Assembly (NCBI RefSeq): GCF_030272615.1 | Contig: NC_081409.1 | Location: forward strand, 21,082,260 to 21,146,259 | Source of the DNA: Cryptomeria japonica | Lineage: Eukaryota > Streptophyta > Pinopsida > Cupressales > Cupressaceae | Direction: 5' to 3' | DNA: 64,000 nt | Part shown: one piece after another, positions 11,086 to 21,486 of the stretch | Position numbering within the stretch: position 1 is the first letter of the stretch | Layout of the letters: every line of letters begins with the position of its first letter | Notes under the pieces: generated by a model | What the model was told of the DNA's origin: nothing | The model's input: only the letters and a program-made list of their open reading frames with translations | The model's database searches: none | Program-made: the position numbers and the translations under genes

Positions 11086-12252
11086 GCACTAGAGAGAGAG
11101 AGAAGATTTTGAATTTAGAGGTAGCAAATTTCAATAAAATCAGCCAATCTCCTAGATTTAAGCTGTTAAATGCAATCACGACAATCTCCCAAAATTTCGG
11201 AAAAAATGTTAGGGACCGTGGCACTCGGGGTGCACATGGTCCTCGCAACTTTTTTCGAAATTTTCAGAGATGAAAGTTATGATGATTTTAAAGCTAATCT
11301 GAAAAAATTGAGTGATTTTATGATCCGTAGATAGGCCAAATTAAAGTTGCAATCTCAAAATTGAACCCTACCAAGATTGTTGAAAAATGCAAAATTTGAA
11401 TTTTGAAAAAGAGAGGGAAACTGAAATTTTGAATTTTATGATTTTACAGGGAATACCAAAAGCAATGCAAGTTTTGAAATTTAAAAGTTGACTCAATTTC
11501 ACGCAAAATACAATTTTGAAAGCGAAAATCAAAGTTGTTGCAATTAAACACTTAATTTCAAAAGTCACAAATTGCAAGAATTTGAATAAAGCACTGAAAT
11601 TTCAAATGAACGCCAACACACTTTTCAGATTTAGGACAGTAAGAACACAATTTTGACACAAAATTTCAATTTCAATAATTTTTTGAATGATTAGGAGCCT
11701 TAATCCAAGCAATCACTAGACCAACTTTGACTTTAATTTTGAAAGTGTTAGAATTGATGAAATCAGCCAAGATTCTGGATTTTAGCAAAAAAATACAGTA
11801 AGATCTAGCTCCCGAAATTTCAGAAAAAATGTCGGGGACGATGGCGCTCAGGGTGCACACGGTCCTCGCAACTTTTTTCCAAATTTTCAGGGATGAAAGA
11901 AATTATGATTTTGTTGCGGAATCCAAAGTTACAGCTGATTTGGAGATGTTTTGATCAGTGAAATTGTCAGTCAAAGGTTGAATCAAGAGGGTTTTAAAAA
12001 TTAGGGTTTTGACACTTAACCACTTAATTTTCAGAATTAAAGCACAAATATGAATTGACAATTTGTAATAGAAGGGTAGATCTGAAACAAGCATAAATAA
12101 TTAAACATTTCACAAGTTCAATTACTAAAAAGAAAATTTAGGGTTTTTATGCAATTAACCTCTAAAATTTGCAAAAGATCAAACATGCAAATGTAATCAA
12201 AGCATCCAATTTTCAGATCTAACCATGAATAATCAGAAAGGATGTTCACGTC
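11086..12252 (-). other. 5' leader of inner element
   Basis: Untranslated leader of about 1.2 kb between the PBS-like site and the gag start. Two GC-rich islands stand out from the AT-rich background, at 11,213-11,242 and 11,834-11,865. Each folds as an imperfect hairpin around a gtgcac core, and each matches a segment of the LTR. Surrounding text (cccgaaatttcagaaaaaatg and lookalikes) is also duplicated about 620 bases apart. No ORF of note. Confidence 0.6.
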
Positions 12253-12262
12253 GGGTTCACCA
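12253..12262 (-). other. PBS-like site of inner element
   Basis: Minus strand reads TGGTGAACCCGACGTGAAC three bases inside the 5' LTR. The first ten bases are shared with the outer element and with the plus-strand relative at 932; beyond them the relative differs. TGG is the expected start (complement of tRNA CCA). I could not match the site to a specific tRNA. Confidence 0.6.
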
Positions 12263-12265
12263 AAA

Positions 12266-13472
12266 TGTAAAGTGGAAAATCGCGAGCGAACCCTAAGTGT
12301 TCCCCCCCCACCACTCCAAAGAGAGAGAAAGGGAATCACTAGGGTTGACGGTTTTCACTTAGGGGAGACTTTACATTAAAAAGAGGGGTTGAAACCCACA
12401 ACATCCAATCCCACACAATGCAAGATTGGATTCTAAATGAGTTTCAAGGGTTAAGACAGCGAGGCTACCCTCTTTTGTAAAGAATGTAGATAGAAGGATT
12501 AAGCTAGGAATGCATGAAAAGTGAGAAAGATTCACTTATAAACAGAGATCGGAATATAGGATGAAGCTGCGGACCTGGAATTAGCAGTAAAATGTCGAGA
12601 CGGCGCTATCCTGCAAATTTGAGCGAAAGTTGACGGGATGATGGCGCCCGGCGTGCACAGGGTCCTCCGAAAAATCCGCAAAACGAAGGGGGATCTGTTC
12701 TTCTCTGCACAAGGATTCCAGATCTTCAATTACAGCTGCGTACCTACAACCTACACACAAAAAAGCGAAGATGATTGGGGGGTTAGGGATTAGGGGTTTG
12801 CCCTTAGGTCAAACCCCAGTTTTGGAATTAACCAAGAAATGAGAATGTTGTAAATGTAAATGATTGTAATGTAAACAAGTACTTGATACCTTGTTGTAAG
12901 AATGTTTGTATTCTTACATGCGAAGGTGTAAATGTTGTTGTATGTTGTATGTTGTATGTGGTATGTGATCTCCTCTTCAATGGTTGAATCCTTGTCTTGA
13001 ATGCAACACTTAGCCTTGAATGGAGACTTAGAATGATCAATTGCTTGAAGGAATGCTTGAATGCTTGAATGCTTGAATGTTTGAATGCTTGAGTATCGCT
13101 TCCGCCTTTTTTCCATCTTACCAAAATGGGAGAGGAAATGTAGTTTATATACTTGTCAATTAGGGTTAAAAGACTGATTTTCTTGACCTTAGGCCGACCA
13201 GGAAAGATTATTTTCCAATTTGCAAACATAAAGACCCGAGACCCAAAAGAGACCGGGCCCAAAAATAAGGCCAAGGACCAGGGCACTGGGCGCCATGGTC
13301 CCACCTCCAGGGACAGCAGGGTGCAAGGAGGATCAGGCCAGGGTGCTAAAAAATGCAGTTTTTGGTGTCATGAATAAGTTTCGGGGTCTCCATTCAGGTT
13401 CAGTGTTGCGTCGCCATCGTGAAGACCCAAATGCGGTCGAAATTGCAAGTGTCACAATTTTAGGACGCTACA
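12266..13472 (-). repeat. 5' LTR of inner element (LTR C)
   Basis: It runs from tgtaaagtgg to ggacgctaca. It shares TATA box (about 13,144-13,152), 8-bp repeats (13,050-13,095) and hairpin motif (12,635-12,665) with LTR B. It lacks one copy of the gcgctgg...ccatggtcc block present in LTRs B and D, so copy number of this block varies between LTRs. Confidence 0.88.
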
Positions 13473-15297
13473 ATTATTATCAATCAAATCTTGAATTTTA
13501 CCCTTTAAAGCAAAACATTTTTCAGTATCATGCCCAGGTTGACGATGAAATTGAGAAAAAGATTTGTTATCAAAATAGGGTGAATTAATCTTTGCAGGAT
13601 CTATTTGCCTTATAGGAGGAAGAGTAAGAACATTTTGTTCCAATAACTTATTCATAATACTATGCAATGATTCATTCAAAGGAGTAAACTTTCTTTCCTT
13701 CTTGAAAAACTTAGAAATAGGAGGCACACCTGATGCTGCATTCACATTGTTGTTGATGATGTTTTCATTGAATTTAACGGACTCTCTGTTCGGTTTAAAC
13801 TTTCCAAATGGTTGTTGACTACTATCACCCTTATCACTCGGAGCCATAGGATTTGCTTGTTCCATTTGACTCACAATCAGTTGATAATTGTGAAGAGTTG
13901 CACACAACTGTTGGAAAGAAGTAAACTCAGAAAATAGAACTTTTTCTCTAATATCTTTTTGTAAATTAGAAATAAAGATTCTTTGAATATCATTGTCAGG
14001 CACTGGAAAAGAGATTTGAGCATACAAATTCTTATATCTACCAATGAAATCAGTCACTTTTTCTTTAACACCTTGTTTACAATGCATTAAATCAATCAAA
14101 GTAACTTTAGGACTTATATTGTTTTGAAATTGTTGAGTAAAAGCATTTGCAAGTTGTTCGAAAGAAGTAATAGAATAAGAAGGCAACGAGCAATACCATT
14201 GTAGGGCTTTATCTCTTAATGTCCTAGTAAACAGTTTTGCAAGCAACCTTTGGTCATAAGCAAAATTGATACATATTGTTTGAAAAGTCTTAACATGTGT
14301 TAGAGGATCACCTTTACCATTATAAAGCTCCAAATGCGGGATTTCAACATGCTTAGGAGGGATAGCTCGAACAATGTCAAGAGAAAGTGGGCTCGCAACA
14401 TCAAATGTGGGCACACTAAACTTAGATTGATTCATAGAGGCAATTTGTTGTTGTAAAGAAGAGACAGTTTGTGCAAGATTGTTAATGGTCGCTTCAGTCG
14501 AAGAGTTCATATTAGACATGTTAGATTGTGATGGAGGTATTATGTTATTGAAAGAAGGTATTGATTGAGAATAAGGTGGTGGGACACTATGATAGTTAGT
14601 CATAGGAGATGATTGGAAAAGAGGAGCACTACAAGAAGGGATGGAATGGTTAAATGAATTGCCCCCTTGCGCCAGGTTCATTTGTGGAGATGTAATAGGA
14701 ACACTCATTGAAGGAATGAATGAAGAAGTCGGATTAAATGAAGGAAGAGGGTTGATTGAAGAAGAAGGATTGCCCCCATGACTGGTGATCATAGGTGGAA
14801 TATCTTGTATTGAAGTAGTTATTATGTTTGATGTAAAAGTAGGTATACTAGCAATAGAAGTTGTCAAAGGGATAGAATGATTAACTTGAGTAGGAGGTTG
14901 TGTATAACCCAAAGTTTCAGCACAACTCTTCATAGGCATCACATTTGAATCCACAATGTGTGCAATACTATGCAAAATATCAATTCCATTCTTATCACTT
15001 TGAACCATACGTTTTAGACCCTCAATTAATGAGAGAGCTTGACTATCGAGATACTCTTGAGACATCCATTTCTAAAAATCATCAAATTGGTTATCCAATT
15101 TCGAAAGTTGTTCTACAGAAACCTCATGGAGAGCTTCTTCATCATTAGGAGGATTAGAGGAATTACCCGTGTCCTCGTTAAAAAGGCCATTCAAATTAGG
15201 TTCCATCTCCTCGGTAATTAAACCTTGGAAAAAACTTAATTCCAAGGCTTTGTCTAACGGGAATAGTGTAAGTAGGGCTTATTGTTGTAAAACTCAT
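13473..15297 (-). pseudogene. gag of outer element, N-terminal part (broken)
   Basis: This part runs from the expected ATG at 15,295-15,297 to the insertion point of the inner element. The first 80 or so codons are damaged by an extra base near 15,235 and a TAG near 15,073; from 15,065 the frame is open to the junction. The capsid domain is well preserved (LRDKALQWYCSLPSYSITSF). The knuckle reads SQFHRQPGHDTEKC, so the first metal-binding cysteine has become serine. Its continuation is at 4,056-5,670. Confidence 0.82.
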
Positions 15298-16476
15298 GCA
15301 CTAGAGAGGGAGAGAAGATTTTGAATTTAGAGGTAGCAAATTTCAATAAAATCAGCCAATCTCCTAGATTTAGGCTGTTAAATGCAATCACGACAATCTC
15401 CCGAATTTTCGGAAAAAAAGTCAGGGACCGTGGCGAACGAAGTGCACACGGTCCTCGCAACTTTTTTTGAAATTTTTAGGGATGAAAGTTATCATGATTT
15501 TAAAGCTAATCTAAAAAAATTGAGTGATTTTACGATCTGTAGATAGGCCAAATTAAAGTTGCAATCTCAAAATTGAACCCTACCAAGATTGTTGAAAAAT
15601 GCAAAATTTGAATTTTGAAAAAGAGAGGGAAACTAAAATTTTGAATTTTATGATTTTAGAGGGAATACTAAGAGCAATGCAAGCTTTGAAATTTAAAAGT
15701 TGACTCAATTTCACGCAAAATTCAACTTTGAAAGCGGAAATCAAAGTTGTTGCAATTAAACACTTAATTTCAAAAGTCACAAATTGCAAGAATTTGAATA
15801 AAGCACTAAAATTTTGAATGAATGCCGACACACTTTTCAGATTTAGGATAGTAAGAACACAATTTTGACACAAAATTTCAATTTCAACAATTTTTGAATG
15901 ATTAGAAGCCTTAATCCAAGCAATCACTAGACCAACTTTGACTTTAATTTTGAAAGTGTTGTAATTGATAAAATCAGCCAAAATTCTGGATTTTAGCAGA
16001 AAAATACAGTAAGATCTAACTCCCGAAATTTCAGAAAAAATGTCGGGGATGATGGCGCTCGAGGTGCACACAGTCCTTGCAACTTTTTTCCAAATTTTCA
16101 GGGATGAAAGATATTATGATTTTGTTGCGGAATCCAAAGTTATAGCTGATTTGGAGATGTTTTGATTAGTGAAATTGTCGGTCAAAGGTTGAATCAAGAG
16201 GGTTTTAAAAATTAGGGTTTTGACACTTAACCACTTAATTTTCAGAATTAAAGCACAAATATGAATTGATAATTTGCAATAGAAATGTAGATCTGAAACA
16301 AGCATTAATCATTAAACATTTCGCAAGCTCAATTACTAAAAAGAAAATTTAGGGTTTTCATGTAATTAACCTCTAAAATTTGCAAATGATCAAACATGGA
16401 AATGTAATTAAGGAATCCAATTTTTAGATCTAACCATGAATAATCAGAAAGGATGTTCATGTCGGGTTCACCAAAA
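15298..16476 (-). other. 5' leader and PBS-like site of outer element
   Basis: Colinear with 11,086-12,265. The PBS-like site is at 16,464-16,473 (minus strand TGGTGAACCC). The two GC-rich hairpin islands are at 15,425-15,454 and 16,045-16,076, in the same relative positions as in the inner element. No coding sequence. Confidence 0.6.
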
Positions 16477-17746
16477 TGTAAAGCAGAAAATCGCGGTCGA
16501 ACCCCAAGTGTTCCCCCCACCACTCCAAGGAGAGAGAAAGGAGGTCACTAGGGTTGACAGTTTTCACTTAGGGGAGACTTTACATTCAAAAGAGGGGTTG
16601 AAACCCACAAGATCCAATCCCACACAATGCAAGATTGGATTCTGAATGAGTTTCAAGGGTTATGACAACAAGGCTACCCTCTTTTGTAAAGAATGTAGAT
16701 AGAAGGATTAAGCTAGGAATGCATGAAAAGTGAGAAAGATTCACTTATAAATAGAGATAGGAATATAGGATGAAGCTGCGGACTTGGAATTAGCAATAAA
16801 ATGTCGAGACGGTGCTGTCCTACAAATTTGAGCAAAAGTTGACGGGACGATGGCGCCCGGCGTGCACACGGTCCTCCAAAAAATCTGCGAAACAAAGGGG
16901 GATCTGTTCGTCTCTGCACAAGGATTCCAGATCTTCAATTACAGCCGCATACTTGCAACCTACACACAGAAAAGAGAGGATGATTGGGGGGTTAGGGATT
17001 AGGGGTTTGCCCTTAGGTCAAACCCCAGTTTTGGAATTAACCAAGAAATGAGAATGCTATAAATGTAAATGATTGTAATGTAAACAAGTACTGATACCTT
17101 GTTGTAAGAATGTTTGTATTCTTACATGCAAAGGTGTAAATGTTGTTGTATATTGTATGTTGTATGTGATCTCCTCTTCAATGGTTGAATCCTTGTCTTG
17201 AATGTAACACTTAGCCTTGAATGGAGACTTAGAATGATCAATTGCTTGAAGGAATGCTTGAATGCTTGAATGCTTGAATGTTTGAATGTTTGAATATCGC
17301 TTCTGCCTTTTTTCCATCTACCTAACATCCACCCTTTCTAAGAGGGGAAATGTAGTTTATATACTTGCCAATTAGGGTTGAAAGATTGATTTTTTTGACC
17401 TTAGGCCGACCTAGGAAGATTATTTTTCAATTTGCAAACTTAAAGACCCAAAGCCCCATAAGAGACTGGGCCCAAAATAGGGCCAGGGACTAGGGCGCTG
17501 GGCGCCATGGTCCTGGGGGACCAGGGCGCTGGGTGCCATGGTCCTGAAGGACTAGGGCGCTGGGCGCCATGGTCCCACCTCCAGGGATAGCAGGGTGCAA
17601 GGAGGATCAGGCCAGGGTGCTGAAAAATGCAATTTTTTATGTCATAAATAGGTTTTGGGGTCTCCATTCAGGTTTAGTGTTGCATCGCCATCGTGAAGAC
17701 CCAAATGTAGTCAAAATTGCAAGTGTCACAATTTTAGGACACTACA
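16477..17746 (-). repeat. 5' LTR of outer element (LTR D)
   Basis: The longest of the four LTRs, tgtaaagcag to ggacactaca. It carries three tandem copies of a block (gggcgctgggcgccatggtc) at 17,490-17,575 against fewer in the others. TATA box about 17,355-17,363; 8-bp repeats 17,255-17,295; hairpin motif 16,844-16,875. Confidence 0.86.
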
Positions 17747-18470
17747 TGTTACTTATTTTCAATCATAACACTTGGACCTATTGCATTTTTCAGATTTCCA
17801 AGTTGAATCCTTTTCATAGATTAGATCTCAAAGCTTTCATTTTTCATATATGTTGTGCTATGGTGATATTTTTGGGCAAATGCATTTCATGCGTAGATCA
17901 CCTAAAAGATTTTGTAGATCCTAATCCTAGAGATTACAATGAGAAACCTAATACTTGTACCTCCCCAAAGGTATCTAATGTGAATAAAGAAACAGTTAAT
18001 ACTCTTGTCAATAATCTCTCTAATGGAGAGAAATCATTGAAGAGCAACATGGCCCCATCTTCTTCTCATACACATACCCTTTTGCAAGAGGGGCAAGGTT
18101 AGAATATTAGTGTTTCCATCTCTCTAGATCCTCCTTATTCTCCTAGAGCCTATCTTAAACATCAAAGTATTTGTAGAGAAGATGATGTCATGCATTTCAT
18201 TCATGATCTGTCTCCCCATATAACATTAAGAAAATATGAGGCCTTACATGATAAGGATCTTCCTTCCCAATCTACCAAAGACGATATGCATGATGAAAGA
18301 AAGGAAAGTCCTTCTCCACAACATATTCCTTCTTCATCTACTAATCCTTTCATTCCTTCTAAAAATCCTTACACTACAAGTTTCAACTAAATTTATTATA
18401 ATGTTCCCCTACCTTCTCAATTATAGGATTCTTATAGGGTGATCATATGGATTTGTGTCACACTTTAGGC
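17747..18470 (+). pseudogene. Fragment of an unidentified plus-strand ORF, probably of the older relative
   Basis: An open frame (entering from the LTR) runs to a TAG at about 18,100 and continues in another segment to about 18,390. Recognisable text includes HLKDFVDPNPRDYNEKP, then Ser/Pro/Asn-rich low-complexity protein (SSSTNPFIPSKNPYTTSFN). It is the right-hand flank of the outer element, so it was once joined to the plus-strand leader at 929-2,087. It may therefore be the start of that relative's coding region. I do not recognise the protein; it has no zinc knuckle or enzyme motif. Confidence 0.4.
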
Positions 18471-18479
18471 TAACAATGA

Positions 18480-18699
18480 TTGTTCTGCATAGAAGGGTTT
18501 CGACCGAATCAATTTGGCAACCACGTAGCACTCCTGTGGCAAGGGGGTTCCAGTTGGAAACATTTCGGCCGGAACCCCCTTGCCCTATATAAGAGTCAAA
18601 ATCAACCCAAGCCCCTCATTTTGCATTAAGCAGCTTGGAGTTGAGCAGGAGGGTGCAAAAAATCTCAGAAATCCAGTCGGAAGGGTTTTGATGGTAAGT
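18480..18699 (+). promoter_or_regulatory. Promoter-like segment: inverted repeat, TATA box and 5' splice signal
   Basis: A perfect 14-bp inverted repeat (ggcaagggggttcc at 18,538-18,551; ggaacccccttgcc at 18,571-18,584) sits directly before tatataa (18,586-18,592). About 100 bases downstream comes atggtaagta (18,691-18,700), a start-like ATG fused to a consensus donor GTAAGT. The segment is much more GC-rich than its surroundings. It looks like the promoter and first exon of a lost gene or of an LTR-like unit; no downstream exon is visible because satellite DNA begins at about 18,769. Confidence 0.45.
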
Positions 18700-18768
18700 A
18701 CCTTTTTTCTTTTTTCTCTTTTAAATATATTTATTTTGTCATATTAATTTATGTTGTTTTTTTTTTAA

Positions 18769-21120
18769 CACATGGGTGACCCCTTAGGACCACACAAGGC
18801 CCCTTACAACACATGTGTACCCCTTAGGACCTATTAGGACCACATAAGACCAAATGGTGTCGAAAGGGGTCTTATGTGGTCCTAAGGGGTCACATGCATG
18901 GGTGAATCCTTAGGACCACACAAGGCCCCTTACAACACATGTGCACCCCTTAGGACCCATTAGGAGCACATAAGACCAAATGGTGTCTCAAGGGTTCTTT
19001 TGTGGTCCTAAGGGGTCACGTGTGTGTTCTAACATATGGGTGACCCCTTAGGATCACAAAAGGCCCCTTACGACACATGTGCACCCTCTGAGATTTTAAC
19101 AAGATCTAGGGCTCAATGAAAAATACAATAGAGATAAAATAATGATAGGAATAAACTATATTCTATCAAGAAAAAATACTAATCAACTAGATCATCAAGT
19201 GTTATATACAATGAATATGAGCCTGCTTATAAAGGAAAGGCTCTATGGATATGTGAGCACACAAACATGACATGTGGTTGATGTAATAAGAAACAAGGGT
19301 AGGTAGGAAATAGGTATGGGTAGGTAGGAGAAACAATATACTATTCCACATGAGGTGGATCACTCAATGAATGTGGATTTTAGCAACAAGATAAGTCCAC
19401 AAAAGGTGGAAATTGTCCTACACACACTATCCTAATGTGGCACAAACACCCAAGTGTCTCATACCCAAACTACTATGAAATGCATTTCCTAAGTAAACTT
19501 AAGTAAAGTGTAGTAATATACAAGATGAATATTTATTTACACCAACACACCCCTTAGCACCTATTGGACCACATAAGACCAAATGGTGTCGAAAGGGGTC
19601 TTATGTGGTCCTAAGGGGTCACACATGTGCTCTAACACATGCGTGACTACTTAGGACCACATAAGGCCCCTTATGACACATGTGCACCCCTTAGGACCTA
19701 TTAGGACCACATAAGAACAAATGGTGGTGTGGGGGGTCTTAAATGGTCCTAAGGAGTCACGCATGTGTTCTAACACATGCGTGACCCCTTAGGACCACTT
19801 AAGACCACTTGTGACACATGTGCACCCCTTAGCACATATTAAGACCATATAAGACCAAATGGTGTCACAGGGGGTCTTAAGTGGTCCTAAGGGATTACAT
19901 AAGTGTTCTAACACATGGGTGGCCCCTTAGGACCACACAAGACCCCTTACGACACATTTTCACCCCTTAGGACCATACAAGGCCCCTTACGACACATGTT
20001 CACCCCTTAGGACCTATTATGACCACATAAGACCAAATGGTGTGGAAAGGGCGTCTTATATGGTCCAAAAGGGTCATGCATGTGTTCTAACACATGGGTG
20101 ACCCCTTAGGACCACACAAAGCCCCTTGTGACACATGTGCACCCCTTAGGACCTATTAGGACCACATAAGAACAAATGGTGTTGAAAGGGGTCTTATGTG
20201 GTCGTAAGGGGTCAGGCATGTGTTCTAACACATGGGTGACCCCTTAAGACCACAAAAGGCCCCTTACAACATGTGTGCATCGCTTAGGACCTATTAGGAC
20301 CACATAAGACCAAATGGTTTCACAAGGGCTCTTAAGTTGTCCCAAGGGGTCACGCCTGTATTCTAACACATAGGTGACCCCTTAGGACCACTTAAGACCC
20401 CTTGTGACACATGTGCACCCCTTAGCACCTATTAGGACCACATAAGACCAAATGGTGTCGCAAGGGGTCTTAGGTCCTAAGGGGTCACGCATGTGTTCTA
20501 ACACATGGGTGATCTGTTAGGACCACATAAGGCCCCTTATGACACATGTGCACCCCTTAGGACCTATTAGGACCACATAAGACCAAATGGTGTTGAAAGG
20601 GGTCTTATGTGGTCCTAAGGGGTCACACATGTGTTCTAACACATGGGTGACCCCTTAGGACTACACAAGGCCCCTTACGACACGTGTATACCTTATGACC
20701 TATTAGGACCACATAAGACCAAACGGTGTCAAAAGGGGTCTTATGTGGTCGTAAGGGGTCACACATGAGTGACCCTTTAGGACCACAAAGGGCCCCTTAC
20801 AACACATGTGCACCCCTTAGGACCTATTAGGACCACATAAGACTAAATGGTGTCACAAGGGGTCTTAAGTGGTCCTAAGGGGTTACATGTGTTATAACAC
20901 ATGGGTGACCCCTTAGGACCACACAAGGCCCCTTATGACACATGTGCACCCCTTAGGACCTATTAGGACCACATAAGATGAAATGGTGTCGAAAAGGGTT
21001 GTATGTGGTCCTAAGGGTTATGCATGTGTTCTAACACATGGCTGACCCTTTAGGACCACACAAGGCCCCTTACGACGCATATGCATCCCTAAGGACCTAT
21101 TAGGAGCACATAAGACCAAA
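18769..21120. repeat. 137-140 bp palindromic satellite array
   Basis: About 14 head-to-tail units. Most begin acacatgggtgaccccttag; starts fall near 19,625, 19,768, 19,909, 20,089, 20,226, 20,365, 20,499, 20,638, 20,897 and 21,032. Each unit contains an inverted repeat: in the first, aggaccacataagacc (18,836-18,851) and its perfect complement (18,868-18,883) enclose a 16-base loop. Single-base changes vary between units. The array is interrupted once, by a solo LTR at 19,087-19,547. No coding capacity. Confidence 0.9.
19087..19547 (-). mobile_element. Solo LTR inserted in the satellite
   Basis: A 461-bp unique block interrupts a satellite unit and is flanked by caccc on both sides (19,082-19,086 and 19,548-19,552), a 5-bp target duplication taken from the satellite. 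On the minus strand it starts TGTTGGTGTAAATAAATATT, has a TATA-like ctttataagcagg, and ends AAAATCTCAGA, close to the usual CA end. Size and start suggest a Ty1/Copia-type LTR left after recombination between two LTRs. The lineage call is tentative. Confidence 0.7.
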
Positions 21121-21486
21121 TTAGTCCACCTATTAATTAAATTGTATATGCAAAATTATAAATTTATTTGACTTAATTTGTCTTATTTTGACTTAATTTG
21201 ACTAATTTTAAAATTAATTATTGTATATGCAAATATATTTAATTATAAATTAGACATATATTGAAATTTAAAATTAAATTTATAGTTGTTTAAATTTCTT
21301 TTGTTCATAGATCTAGAAATTTATCTTAAATTTATAAATTAGACATATATCTGATTGACAAATTCAAGGAATACAATATCAAAAATCATCAATGACAACT
21401 ATAGTATTGCAATTTTGCAAATTGAAATTGAAATATGACTCAAGAACTATACTATAATTATAAATACCTATAAACTGATTGCTAAT
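21121..21486. other. AT-rich 3' flank of hAT relic
   Basis: Very AT-rich sequence with repeated ttgacttaattt and aaattagacatatat motifs. It probably belongs to the subterminal region of the hAT element. No gene or terminal inverted repeat could be fixed. Confidence 0.35.

Larger units (their letters stand above)
5671..13472 (-). mobile_element. Inner non-autonomous gag-pro element, complete, nested in the outer gag
   Basis: A structurally complete 7.8 kb element: 5' LTR 12,266-13,472, PBS-like site 12,253-12,262, leader, a single-frame gag-pro, polypurine tract 6,909-6,923 and 3' LTR 5,671-6,908. The pentamer attat flanks it on both sides (5,666-5,670 and 13,473-13,477). Joining the flanks regenerates the sequence found uninterrupted in this element's own gag near 9,260, so the insertion point is exact. 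The coding capacity stops after the protease-like domain and a tail; no pol enzymes are present. Three premature stops are the only damage seen in the polyprotein. It belongs to the same family as its host element. Confidence 0.92.
2088..17746 (-). mobile_element. Outer non-autonomous Ty3/Gypsy-type gag-pro element (split by the inner element)
   Basis: Read on the minus strand, the order is 5' LTR (16,477-17,746), PBS-like site, leader, gag-pro polyprotein, 3' non-coding region, polypurine tract and 3' LTR (2,088-3,310). Flanking pentamers are tgttg (2,083-2,087) and tgtta (17,747-17,751), a target duplication with one mismatch. Without the 7.8 kb inner insertion the element is about 7.85 kb. 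Neither internal part contains reverse transcriptase, RNase H or integrase, so it could only move using enzymes supplied by another element. Its gag-pro carries frameshifts and stops, more than in the inner copy, as expected for the older insertion. It resembles the gag-bearing non-autonomous (TR-GAG or LARD-like) class known in plants. Confidence 0.85.

Noticed and set aside
18769-21120. CRISPR-like array
   Set aside because: Units are 137-140 bp without unique spacers, the DNA is eukaryotic and no cas genes exist; it is a palindromic satellite.
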